Origin: Pseudoselenomonas ruminantium
GTDB taxonomy: Bacteria > Bacillota > Negativicutes > Selenomonadales > Selenomonadaceae
Reading direction: 5' to 3'
Assembly: GCA_002373045.1 (NCBI GenBank)
Contig: DFHU01000022.1
Location: forward strand, 24,835-88,834
DNA length: 64,000 nt
The position numbers and the translations under genes are program-made. Below are positions 25,918 through 33,540 of the stretch, piece after piece. Position 1 is the stretch's first letter, and each line of letters opens with the position of its first letter. Under the pieces are notes generated by a model that had not been told where the DNA came from, searched no databases, and saw only the letters and a list, made by a program, of their open reading frames with translations.

Positions 25918-28533
25918 ATGTCTCACTGGGCAGGCGGCGTTTTGACAGCCGCAGGTAGAGAATTACAAGTAAAAGTAGAAGGCGGCGTAACATTAAAACT
26001 TACTAAAATCAAACTTGGTGACGGCACGGAAAGTATGGCTGCAGTTGATGGCATGGTTGACCTTATCAGCCCCAAAGCCGTACTCGGTATTAGTTCCGCG
26101 GTAGCAGAAGGCGACGTCTGCACGGTGACAGGCGTTTTGTCTGCAACGCAGTTATCTTCTGGCTTTTATTGTCGCGAGTGGGGCCTTTTTGCAGAAGACC
26201 CGGATGTTGGCGAAATTCTGTTTATGATTACGATTGATTCACAGCCGGAATGGTTACCTGCTAGTACCGAAGCAGCAGAAGTAGCAGCAACTTATGCAAT
26301 GAATGTCGCCGTAGCTAATGCAGAAAATATTGAAGTTAACATCGACCCAGCCGGGCTGGTTGACGTTGACATGTTGAACAAACGGCTTGGCGGCGCCGAC
26401 CGTGAAAAAGCATATACATCTGGCACGATTGTGTCGATGAACGGCCTGCCTGCGCTTTATTATTTAAAGTGCATTACACCGGGAACGACCGCAGCAGTAA
26501 CTCCGGTTATTCCGGCAAATGTTCAAATTGGAGACACCATCACTGACGGAAATGTAATATGGCAGGTAATTGCAGCAGTAACCGATGAAGACTTGGCAAC
26601 CACAAATTTGGCTCTTGCCGAATCAACAGGCTACGGCATAGTAAGCGGCTTGCAGGTAAAAGCACAATCCACGCCGAATATGACTGTATCAATCGAAGGA
26701 GGTACAGTACATATGAAAAACGGCACAAGAATAGTAATTGCGGCGATTGCGGCACTCACTATCGCCACGGCAGATGCAACCAATCCGAGAATTGATAGTA
26801 TTTATGTAGATGGTACGGGCAACGTAGCGTATGCACAGGGGACACCTGCAGCCACGCCTGTTGCACCCACACTAAGTACAGATGCGATTAAACTTGCAGA
26901 TGTTAATGTTGCGGCTAATCAGTCGAGTGTTACAGATGCGAATATTATTAGGAATGGCGAGGTAAAAGCTCGTTATCAAAATGCTGGGGTTGTTGATGTC
27001 AAAGATTTTGGCGCTAAAGGTGATGGGGTAACGGATGATACTGCGGCGATACAAGAAGCGATACGGGCGGCAGAATCTTTGTCGGTAAGCACACAAAATA
27101 TGCATCGAGTATTTATCCCTGCTGGCGATTATGTGGTCAATGGTACGTTAGATATTAACATATCTAATGCCCAAATTTTAGGTACACCCGCAACGACAAT
27201 TATCTTTACGCCGAATAACGCATCATCGGTATTATTTAATGTGCATGGCGTAGATGTAACTGCAAAGCGAGTGACTTATGCGATAGAATCAATATCATAC
27301 TTAAAACTATATTCTACAGTTCCGCAACAGGGTATTGCGTTCAACATGGGAACAGCAGATAGTTTTGACTCTTATGGAACAAGCCCAATAACTGACCACG
27401 TTATTATTTCACGGTTTAATATTGCGTATTGCCATCATGCGAATGTATACATGACAACATATAAGAACGTTAATGTATTAGAATGTAATACTTTTATCAA
27501 AATAGATACGGACGCAGCAAACTCTGGTGAGAAAATTATTATAAGTGGTGGTTTTGTAAATGCACTTAATTATGCGTTTGATATTCAGCGTAATACTCAC
27601 CAACTCTATATCGAAAATGTATCTTTTGATGCAGGGGCTTATTTATTAAAAGCTTCCGGTTATACAGTTTCAAATCTCGAAACGTATGAATTTAATCAAT
27701 GCCATTTTGAACCGAACACAAATCTGAGTAAGGATAAGCCGTACATTTCGATTGAAGCCGACGGCGGCGGGACTGTTATTATGAATAATTGCACTCTCGT
27801 ACATTTAGCAGATTGGACTGCTGATTTTGCATTTTTCATCGACAACACAACGTCTGCACCATATTACTCTAAAATAATTCTAAATAACTGCGCGTTAGCT
27901 GTCGGAAATACTGCTACTAAATTCCTCTCGAATATGCACACTCATTTTTATAACGTGTCATGCACAAATAGACTGTTGGCAATTGCGCCAGAATCTATCT
28001 TTGCAAATGACGGAACAACTAATCATGACAAAATATCAATAATTTATGAAAATGGAAATTGGCTATCGTTTGATGAATCGCGAATGTCAACATCAAATAT
28101 TACGATTACTGCCGATTCTATAAATTATCCGACAGGAGTCGGTGCTGCAAATAAAAGTTGGAAAATTAAATTCAATGCAGATACAAACGGTGCGCGAATC
28201 TTGCTAACCGTACCCACGACTTATAAAAATTCATATCGCGGAAATATGCAGCTGTACATACCGACAGCGATTTCAGCGGGAACATTCACGCTAATGCGCG
28301 TAGCCGTAGCTAATACAAAAGTCGTTAATTACGGTGCAGGCCCGTTATCCAAAACAAATTGGTCTGATTTTTCAGCGGGCTCATGGACAAAAATAGGTGT
28401 ATCTGATGCGTTCAGAGCTAATACCCCCGTGGCAGACGGCGTAGCTAAAATCGGGTATGCGCTTTTGCTTGAAGGGACAATACCCGCGGGTACCGAAATC
28501 TATGTATCTTCTGTGATGATGATGGGCTCATAA
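25918..28533 (+). CDS. Tail fibre with collar-type N-terminus and pectate-lyase-fold domain
   Basis: An 871-residue receptor-binding fibre. The N-terminus (WAGGVLTAAGRELQVKVEGG, then LTKIKLGDGT and YCREWGLFAEDPDVGEIL) matches the phage tail-collar fibre family (DUF3751). A linker with carbohydrate-module-like repeats follows. At about 358 the segment VDVKDFGAKGDGVTDDTAAI starts a pectate lyase superfamily beta-helix, common in fibres that bind or degrade surface polysaccharide. Downstream of about 27000 the sequence becomes clearly AT-richer than the baseplate genes, which points to a recently exchanged host-recognition tip. No catalytic site can be claimed by eye. Confidence 0.8.
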   Translation: MSHWAGGVLTAAGRELQVKVEGGVTLKLTKIKLGDGTESMAAVDGMVDLISPKAVLGISSAVAEGDVCTVTGVLSATQLSSGFYCREWGLFAEDPDVGEILFMITIDSQPEWLPASTEAAEVAATYAMNVAVANAENIEVNIDPAGLVDVDMLNKRLGGADREKAYTSGTIVSMNGLPALYYLKCITPGTTAAVTPVIPANVQIGDTITDGNVIWQVIAAVTDEDLATTNLALAESTGYGIVSGLQVKAQSTPNMTVSIEGGTVHMKNGTRIVIAAIAALTIATADATNPRIDSIYVDGTGNVAYAQGTPAATPVAPTLSTDAIKLADVNVAANQSSVTDANIIRNGEVKARYQNAGVVDVKDFGAKGDGVTDDTAAIQEAIRAAESLSVSTQNMHRVFIPAGDYVVNGTLDINISNAQILGTPATTIIFTPNNASSVLFNVHGVDVTAKRVTYAIESISYLKLYSTVPQQGIAFNMGTADSFDSYGTSPITDHVIISRFNIAYCHHANVYMTTYKNVNVLECNTFIKIDTDAANSGEKIIISGGFVNALNYAFDIQRNTHQLYIENVSFDAGAYLLKASGYTVSNLETYEFNQCHFEPNTNLSKDKPYISIEADGGGTVIMNNCTLVHLADWTADFAFFIDNTTSAPYYSKIILNNCALAVGNTATKFLSNMHTHFYNVSCTNRLLAIAPESIFANDGTTNHDKISIIYENGNWLSFDESRMSTSNITITADSINYPTGVGAANKSWKIKFNADTNGARILLTVPTTYKNSYRGNMQLYIPTAISAGTFTLMRVAVANTKVVNYGAGPLSKTNWSDFSAGSWTKIGVSDAFRANTPVADGVAKIGYALLLEGTIPAGTEIYVSSVMMMGS

Positions 28534-28802
28534 TCGGGGTGACACAAATGAAAATTCGACTTCCGACCGTGGAAGTCATACCGAATAAATCGACATAAGG
28601 AGAAAACCAAAATGGACAAATACACAATAGCCAAAATCCGACTTCCAACTATTATCCTTACCATGATTCTGCTCACAATATCAACACAAGTAAAATACCT
28701 GTTTAATATCGAAGTCAGAATATGAGCGGCCCCGGTATGTTCTTGAAGTGACCGAAGAAGATTTGAAGCAGGAAGAATCTGTAAAGGTTAAATTAGCATT
28801 TA
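28534..28802 (+). other. Region between fibre and lysis genes with tiny frames and a possible remnant
   Basis: It holds a 16-codon frame (28548-28598, MKIRLPTVEVIPNKST), the 37-codon frame listed separately, and an open stretch without a start codon (about 28694-28850) that reads YERPRYVLEVTEEDLKQEE and looks like the tail of a lost phage protein. Both small frames share the words KIRLPT, so a duplicated or rearranged origin is likely. Confidence 0.4.
28612..28725 (+). CDS. Tiny predicted membrane peptide (37 aa)
   Basis: A 37-residue frame with AAGGAG upstream. After KYTIAKIRLP it has one hydrophobic helix (TIILTMILLTIS) and a short tail. It could be a small holin-like or regulatory membrane peptide of the phage, or a remnant; there is no family match by eye. 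Confidence 0.35.
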   Translation: MDKYTIAKIRLPTIILTMILLTISTQVKYLFNIEVRI

Positions 28803-28828
28803 AGCACTCAGTAATGGGTGCTTTTTTT
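28803..28828 (+). terminator. Terminator after the tail gene block
   Basis: AGCAC at 28803 pairs with GTGCT ending at 28822 (outer stem extended by a T-G pair), followed by seven T. It ends the tail operon before the lysis cassette and resembles the hairpins at 6584 and 14282. Confidence 0.75.
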
Positions 28829-28845
28829 ATGCAAAGGAGGACAGC

Positions 28846-29154
28846 ATGAAAAAACGAATATGTGCAATGATGGCGACGTTGATAATGATGCCGTATTTTT
28901 GCTATGCATCAGGTATAGGCCCGGACAAGTACCAGCATGCAGGAGCAGGTGCGGCTCTTAATCTTGGCTTGCAGGCAGCAGGCGTAAAAAAAGAAACAGC
29001 GTGGTGCATTGCTGGTGCAGTTTTTATAGGGAAAGAAATATATGATGCTCGGCACCGTGACAGGCATACGCCAGAACTTGCTGATATTGGAGCAGATATG
29101 ATTGGGCTTATCGCAAGTGAGGGCGTTATATGGATTTTACGTAAAGAATGGTAA
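28846..29154 (+). CDS. Small exported/membrane phage protein
   Basis: A 102-residue protein with a Sec-type signal or anchor (MKKRICAMMATLIMMPYFCYA) followed by DKYQHAGAGAALNLGLQAAG, GKEIYDARHRDRHTPELAD and IGADMIGLIASEG. The D-K-x-x-H and GKEIYD patterns recall small YfiM-like membrane proteins; I cannot name a function. AAAGGAGG is upstream. It is the first gene of the lysis-side cassette. Confidence 0.55.
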   Translation: MKKRICAMMATLIMMPYFCYASGIGPDKYQHAGAGAALNLGLQAAGVKKETAWCIAGAVFIGKEIYDARHRDRHTPELADIGADMIGLIASEGVIWILRKEW

Positions 29155-29218
29155 ATGTCAAATTGCAGGGGGGAATTCGCAGGAGTTAATGCCCTGCATT
29201 TCTAAGGTGGTGGTCAAC

Positions 29219-29482
29219 ATGGAAATCATAAATACGGTAGCGCAGTCTGTAGTAATAGCAGGATTCCTCACAGGTGCTTTTTCGTACATTGTTTTAACGC
29301 CACTCAATAAAAGCATTGAGGGCTTGCGTACAATCGTGCAGGAGCTAAAAGATGAATTGCGCTACAGCGAACAGCGCAGACACGAACTACAGGAGCGTAT
29401 CGCTAAAGTTGAAGTGAGTGCAGCAAGTGCTCATCATAGGCCGAATCACATTGATGATATTTTAGGAGGTGCGCACCAGTGA
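29219..29482 (+). CDS. XhlA/holin-accessory-like membrane protein
   Basis: An 87-residue protein with one N-terminal transmembrane helix (INTVAQSVVIAGFLTGAFSY) followed by a charged coiled coil (IEGLRTIVQELKDELRYSEQ). This layout is that of XhlA-type hemolysin/holin accessory proteins. The ATG at 29219 behind GGTGG is preferred; the open frame upstream to 29102 would overlap the preceding gene and add a non-family N-terminus. It overlaps the next gene by 4 bp. Confidence 0.6.
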   Translation: MEIINTVAQSVVIAGFLTGAFSYIVLTPLNKSIEGLRTIVQELKDELRYSEQRRHELQERIAKVEVSAASAHHRPNHIDDILGGAHQ

Positions 29483-29670
29483 AACTAACGACAGACCTGG
29501 TAGCAGTCGGCGGCCTTAGCGTTGCATTGATTGCCGGCGTGTTCATGGGCGCTCCGTCAGAACTGCTGACAGGCATTGCAGGCGGGCTTAGCGGTTATCT
29601 GTCTAAGACCGCTGTTAATCATTTTGAAAATCCGCATGAGATTGCGCGGGAGAACAAGGGGGAGAAATGA
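29479..29670 (+). CDS. Small holin-like membrane protein (63 aa)
   Basis: A 63-residue protein starting with GTG behind TTAGGAGGTG. It has two short hydrophobic segments (VAVGGLSVALIAGVFMG and LLTGIAGGLSGYLS) and a charged C-terminus. Small size, two helices and position before the endolysin suggest a holin or holin partner; this is inference from context. It overlaps the next small frame (ATGA). Confidence 0.55.
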   Translation: MKLTTDLVAVGGLSVALIAGVFMGAPSELLTGIAGGLSGYLSKTAVNHFENPHEIARENKGEK

Positions 29671-29849
29671 ATGGCTTAGCCTGGACAGAACTATACAACA
29701 AATTTGCCGCCTTTGCTTATGTAGCAAGGCGGCAGGGCTTTTATGTGGGGCAGGTGCAGGAGATGGAGTACAGTCTATTTGAGATGTGCCCATTTCCGAG
29801 AAATTACAGGCCGGATAAGAAGGGAGCAAACACAAATGAAGGTAATTGA
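29667..29849 (+). CDS. Small protein between holin and endolysin genes (60 aa)
   Basis: A 60-residue frame (MNGLAWTELYNKFAAFAYVA...) translationally coupled to the upstream gene (ATGA) with AGGGGGAG upstream. It is rich in aromatic residues and has a soluble character (RRQGFYVGQVQEMEYSLFEM). It overlaps the endolysin start by 14 bp. No family is recognised; the coupling and overlap favour a real gene. Confidence 0.5.
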   Translation: MNGLAWTELYNKFAAFAYVARRQGFYVGQVQEMEYSLFEMCPFPRNYRPDKKGANTNEGN

Positions 29850-30447
29850 TATCAGTGCATGGCAGGAAAATGTAGACTGGCAAGCAGTCAAGGAGGCTGG
29901 CATCGAGGGCGTTATCTTGAAGATTGGCGAACATGGCCACCTAGATGATATGTTTGTGGATCATGTCAATAAGGCTGTGGAAAACGGCTTACAGTTTGGC
30001 GTTTATTACTTTGCTCATGCCTGCACCTACGATGAGGCTGTGGCTGAGGCTGATCAGGTGGTTGCATGGCTGAAAGAATATCTGAGAGGCGAAACCCCGC
30101 CGCTAGGTATTTGGTATGATGCAGAGTCAAAACGGATGCTTAACGGTGATGTGACCGAGTGCTGCCGCGCTTTCATCAACCAGCTCACGAACTACGGGCA
30201 CCAGTACAATGGTGTGTATGCGTCATGGAGCTGGCTGAGTGCCGAAAGTTCGCATTATATCCGTATCGAGGATTTGCCGGATTATGTGCCGTACTGGGTG
30301 GCAAACTATGGACAGGGCAACACATTTGAAACGGCTTGCAAGGATTACCTCAAAGAGGAATACCCGGACAACATTATCCGTATGCACCAATTTACGGATA
30401 ACCTGGACGGATTTGGCTATGATGCCAACATTTATTATGAGGATTAA
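29836..30447 (+). CDS. GH25 lysozyme-type endolysin
   Basis: A 203-residue muramidase of glycoside hydrolase family 25. The N-terminal MKVIDISAWQENVDW carries the first conserved Asp, and the Asp-x-Glu pair sits in GIWYDAES (about residue 95-100). Further family blocks are GVYYFAHACTYDEAVAEAD, NGVYASWSWLSAE and PYWVANYG, with a final MHQFTDNLDGFG. It cleaves the MurNAc-GlcNAc bond at the end of the lytic cycle. There is no signal peptide, so release would depend on a holin, for which the upstream small membrane proteins are candidates. Confidence 0.9.
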   Translation: MKVIDISAWQENVDWQAVKEAGIEGVILKIGEHGHLDDMFVDHVNKAVENGLQFGVYYFAHACTYDEAVAEADQVVAWLKEYLRGETPPLGIWYDAESKRMLNGDVTECCRAFINQLTNYGHQYNGVYASWSWLSAESSHYIRIEDLPDYVPYWVANYGQGNTFETACKDYLKEEYPDNIIRMHQFTDNLDGFGYDANIYYED

Positions 30448-30461
30448 GGGAGGAAAACGAC

Positions 30462-30653
30462 ATGAAAAAGACGCTGATTACCAAAGAGGCCCCCACCTTT
30501 GCACTCAAAGGGCAGGTGGCTGATATTCTCAAAAATTCAAAGTGCCCCAATGAGTCATTTACCAACACCTTTGGTGATGAATATATGGGCATGGATGATG
30601 AGCATGTATATATCGGCGCGCGTGCCGGTGTAGAAACGGAAATCGAGTATTAA
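30462..30653 (+). CDS. Small unrecognised phage protein (63 aa)
   Basis: A 63-residue acidic protein (MKKTLITKEAPTFALKGQVA...) with a glycine/methionine-rich C-terminal half (FGDEYMGMDDEHVYIGARAG). GGGAGG precedes the ATG. It lies between the endolysin and the last phage gene. No family or motif is recognised. Confidence 0.5.
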   Translation: MKKTLITKEAPTFALKGQVADILKNSKCPNESFTNTFGDEYMGMDDEHVYIGARAGVETEIEY

Positions 30654-30668
30654 GAGGAGGAAACGGCA

Positions 30669-30947
30669 ATGAGCAAGTGGACGGGTTTACGGGATACGGT
30701 TGTGGATGCGCTGAAAGCTGACGAGGTTGGTAAGAGTCTCAAAGAGAGATTTATCAACTGGCTGACCACGGAGGGCATTGCATTGTTGGAAGCTGCCGCT
30801 GCTCGCATTATTGATGAGTGCAAAAAGGATGCACCCCAGGAAACCGGGTGGTGTAAAATCCGTGATGCCTTTGCGGTGCCGGCGGCTATCAATATCGGCC
30901 TCTATGTGCTCAAAGTGGTACTGGAAAAAGCGGCAGCGGAAAGCTAA
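30669..30947 (+). CDS. Last gene of the prophage, unrecognised (92 aa)
   Basis: A 92-residue helical protein (MSKWTGLRDTVVDALKADEV...) with two cysteines (DECKKDAP and TGWCKIRD) and a moderately hydrophobic C-terminal helix (AAINIGLYVLKVVLEKAA). AAGAGGAGG precedes the ATG. It is followed by a terminator, and no further phage gene is visible, so the prophage right end should lie shortly downstream. Confidence 0.5.
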   Translation: MSKWTGLRDTVVDALKADEVGKSLKERFINWLTTEGIALLEAAAARIIDECKKDAPQETGWCKIRDAFAVPAAINIGLYVLKVVLEKAAAES

Positions 30948-30970
30948 TGATATAAGGGTAGTGGCTTTAT

Positions 30971-30999
30971 AATGGTGGCTTTGGTTTGGCCACCATTTT
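30971..30999 (+). terminator. Terminator at the end of the prophage
   Basis: AATGGTGGC (30971-30979) pairs with GCCACCATT (30989-30997) around a 9-nt loop, with TTTTG overlapping the end. It closes the phage late operon. Confidence 0.65.
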
Positions 31000-31263
31000 G
31001 GCCACCAAATTAGCAAAAACATACCGAAAACAAGAGTTTTTGAAAATGTTTGGATATCGCATACCCTTATTCTACAAGGCTTTACGAATATGATGAAAAA
31101 AAGAAATGCCGAATAATTCACGCCGGGCATGATGTAATCACATCTCCATAAAGCATAAGACTTTCCCCTGCGGGGGAAGGTTTTTGGTTGCAAGAATTGC
31201 ATGTAAACTGTAGAATAATAATCGGATAGTTGGTAAAAAATTCATGCACAAAATTCGATAACG
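31000..31263 (+). other. Prophage-chromosome junction region
   Basis: No gene is visible. Apart from the hairpin at 31161 there is no tRNA or other recognisable attachment target. The prophage right boundary should fall here, but the attachment core cannot be named without the left end. Confidence 0.35.
31161..31185 (+). terminator. Hairpin terminator in the junction region
   Basis: CTTTCCCC (31161-31168) pairs with GGGGAAGG (31173-31180, with a G-T pair), followed by TTTTT. Confidence 0.6.
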
Positions 31264-31272
31264 TGGTATACT
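31264..31272 (+). promoter_or_regulatory. Extended -10 promoter of the carboxypeptidase gene
   Basis: TGGTATACT fits an extended -10 element (TGnTATACT). A weak TTCATG lies 20 bp upstream of the -10 box. The start codon is about 66 bp downstream. Confidence 0.55.
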
Positions 31273-31275
31273 AAT

Positions 31276-31316
31276 AGGGCTTTCCAAAAGGAGAGCCTTA
31301 TTTTATTTTGCTTTTT
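31276..31316 (+). promoter_or_regulatory. Leader hairpin with T-rich tail upstream of the carboxypeptidase gene
   Basis: AGGGCTTTCC (31276-31285) pairs with GGAGAGCCTT (31290-31299) around AAAA, using two G-T pairs. A run of TTATTTTATTTTGCTTTTTT follows. The hairpin begins near the predicted transcription start and could be an attenuator or a 5' stabilising stem. Confidence 0.45.
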
Positions 31317-31338
31317 TGTGATAAGGGAGATTGATATA

Positions 31339-32493
31339 GTGAAATTCTGGCATAAGATAGCGTCGCTGTTCATGGTGGCCTGCCTGCTCACGATACAGCT
31401 GCCAATTGCAGCAGGAGAAGGCGGTGAACCGGAGATTACGGCGCAGGCGGCGATTATCGTGGAGGCTTCGACGGGGCGTGTGGTTTGGGAGAAAAATGCC
31501 GATGAACGCCTGTATCCTGCCAGCATGACCAAGATGATGACCGGCATACTGGCTTTGGAACAGATGAATATGCGCTCGCAGATTCTCATGTCGCCGGAGG
31601 CTGCCTATACGGAATCCTCGCCTATAGGTGTACTGCCGGGCGAGACCATCCGTACGGATGAACTGCTGAACGGTATGCTTATGGAATCCGACAATGGTGC
31701 AGCCGTGGCGCTCGGTGAGGCTATGGCTGGCAGCGTATCTGCCTTTGCCAAGATGATGAACGGCAAGGCTGAGGAACTGGGCATGCAGGATACGCATTTT
31801 GTCAATCCCAATGGACTGACAGCAGAGGGCCATTATTCCACGGCTAGGGATATGGCAAAATTGGCCTGCTATGCCATGAAAAATCCGGATTTCCGCAAGA
31901 TTGTCGGGCAGGAACAGCGGACGATTTACTGGACCTCTCCTGGAAGCAAGACCTTTAAGGCACATAATACCAATAAACTGTTGGGCAAGTATGAGGGCAT
32001 GACCGGCATCAAGACCGGCTGGACCAATGCCGCTGGTGGCTGTCTGGCCGCCGGTGCCCGCCGTCATGGCGTGGAACTCATTGTCGTGCTGATGAAGACA
32101 CCTACGCCGGATGACCGCTTTAAGGATGCAGAAAAGCTTTTGGATTATGGCTTCGACCATGTGAAGATGACAAAAGCGCTCTCCAAGGACAGGACCCCGC
32201 GCAAGGTATGGGTAGCGAATGGTGTACAGGCATCTGCCCAGCTTTATCCTGAACGGGATATCGAATACCCGCTGATTAACGGCGAGGATAAGAGCAAGTA
32301 TTCGCTGGCCTATGATGTGCCCAAGGTTGTGTCCGCACCGTTAAAGGCGGGGGCGCAAGTGGGGAAGATTGAAATCCTGTATAACGGACAGGAAGTGGAT
32401 CAGGTACCTTTGCTCACCGAGGGGGTAAACAGTGGCTTTAGTATGGGCTCCTGGCTGGTGAATACGTTTTCTTGGTTCATCAAGTTAATATAA
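31339..32493 (+). CDS. D-alanyl-D-alanine carboxypeptidase (S11, PBP5/DacF type)
   Basis: About 384 residues. It trims the terminal D-Ala of peptidoglycan stem peptides in the periplasm. A signal peptide covers the first 25 residues (VKFWHKIASLFMVACLLTIQ). The catalytic Ser-Met-Thr-Lys motif is at 62-65, the SDN motif lies in LMESDNGAA and the KTG motif in GIKTGWTNAAG, all in normal order. A beta-rich PBP5 C-terminal domain follows, ending with an amphipathic helix (GSWLVNTFSWFIKLI) that would anchor the enzyme to the membrane. GTG at 31339 is preferred since AAGGGAG lies at a proper distance; an in-frame GTG at 31318 would add seven residues. Confidence 0.9.
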   Translation: MKFWHKIASLFMVACLLTIQLPIAAGEGGEPEITAQAAIIVEASTGRVVWEKNADERLYPASMTKMMTGILALEQMNMRSQILMSPEAAYTESSPIGVLPGETIRTDELLNGMLMESDNGAAVALGEAMAGSVSAFAKMMNGKAEELGMQDTHFVNPNGLTAEGHYSTARDMAKLACYAMKNPDFRKIVGQEQRTIYWTSPGSKTFKAHNTNKLLGKYEGMTGIKTGWTNAAGGCLAAGARRHGVELIVVLMKTPTPDDRFKDAEKLLDYGFDHVKMTKALSKDRTPRKVWVANGVQASAQLYPERDIEYPLINGEDKSKYSLAYDVPKVVSAPLKAGAQVGKIEILYNGQEVDQVPLLTEGVNSGFSMGSWLVNTFSWFIKLI

Positions 32494-32605
32494 GATAAAA
32501 AGGATAAGCCTTTCAGGGATTTTGAACCCCCTGGGGGGCTTAAATTTTTGGAGAAAAGGGGCTAAACTATTGTATAGATATTGGAAATGGGACAGGTGAA
32601 TGATG

Positions 32606-33361
32606 ATGAAACATAATGTACAACCTAAGTTGTCAGCGTATGAACAGGAACATCAGCTGAATGCACAGATAGAAGCTTATTGGGACGAGCGCAGCCGTGA
32701 TTTCAGCAAGCTGCGGCAAAAGGAGCTGAGCGGCCCTTGTGCGGCTGCCTGGCAGGCATATCTGCAGGAGAAACTGTCTGCCGCTGCGCCCTTGAAGATA
32801 CTGGATATTGGTACAGGTGCAGGCTTCTTTGCCATTTTGCTCGCACAGCTGGGGCATAAGGTAACGGGCATTGATATGTCCGCGGATATGCTCCATCAGG
32901 CCAAGCAAAATGTTCTGGCTGCCGGTTGCTCAGCGGAATTTCGCAAGATGAATGCGCAGGAACTGGATTTTGCCGATGAAACCTTCGATGTGGTCATCAG
33001 CCGTAACCTCACCTGGACTCTGCCGGATGTTATGCAGGCTTATCGCGAGTGGCAGCGGGTGCTGAAAAAAGGCGGCAAGCTCTTGAATTTCGATTCCGAC
33101 TATGGCCTTGTGACCTTTTCCCGCAAGGAAGACCAGGCCGATGTTCACGCCAATATCCGGCAGGAACTGGTTACGGAATGCAACGATATAAAAGACGAAC
33201 TGCGCATTAGCACCCATCGCCGTCCTCAATGGGACGCCCAGTTCTTGTGTGATTTGGGCATGCAGGTAACGGTAGAAGAAGAAATCGCACCCAAAGTTCG
33301 CACGGACAAGAATATGCAGTTTGATACCCTCCCGCTGTTTGCTATTATAGCCAGCAAATAA
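32606..33361 (+). CDS. Class I SAM-dependent methyltransferase
   Basis: About 251 residues. The SAM-binding motif I is ILDIGTGAGFFAILLAQLG (about residue 57-75), with GIDMSADML (motif post-I) and FDVVISRNLTWTLPD (motif IV/V). The motif layout is that of small-molecule methyltransferases of the Methyltransf_11/25 type; the substrate cannot be read from the sequence. Three ATG codons stand in a row (32600, 32603, 32606); the last has the best distance from ACAGGTG. The gene is convergent with the CBS-domain gene, with a large hairpin in between. Confidence 0.8.
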   Translation: MKHNVQPKLSAYEQEHQLNAQIEAYWDERSRDFSKLRQKELSGPCAAAWQAYLQEKLSAAAPLKILDIGTGAGFFAILLAQLGHKVTGIDMSADMLHQAKQNVLAAGCSAEFRKMNAQELDFADETFDVVISRNLTWTLPDVMQAYREWQRVLKKGGKLLNFDSDYGLVTFSRKEDQADVHANIRQELVTECNDIKDELRISTHRRPQWDAQFLCDLGMQVTVEEEIAPKVRTDKNMQFDTLPLFAIIASK

Positions 33362-33433
33362 GCGCGAATAAAAAATCAGCAAAACAACAAAAGTAGCATA
33401 AAGCACGCAAAGATAATAAAAGGTACGCAAAAA

Positions 33434-33508
33434 GCCCGGTGGCCGGTGATACCTTTCCGCAGCGTTTGACAAGCTTGCGCGAAGGAAAGATATCACCGGC
33501 CACCGGGC
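33434..33508. repeat. Long palindrome with 25-bp arms between convergent genes
   Basis: GCCCGGTGGCCGGTGATA plus CCTTTCC (33434-33458) is the inverted copy of 33484-33508 with a single mismatch. The loop is 25 nt. It lies between two convergent genes and could act as a bidirectional terminator or be a mobile palindromic unit; there is no clear T-run on the + side. Confidence 0.75.
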
Positions 33509-33540
33509 GTCTTAGCACCAAGATGTAAGCAATACTATAA

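Noticed and set aside
31000..31260. A tRNA gene or attachment core at the prophage end
   Set aside because: No cloverleaf or CCA end could be formed, and the left attachment site is outside the window so no direct repeat can be matched.
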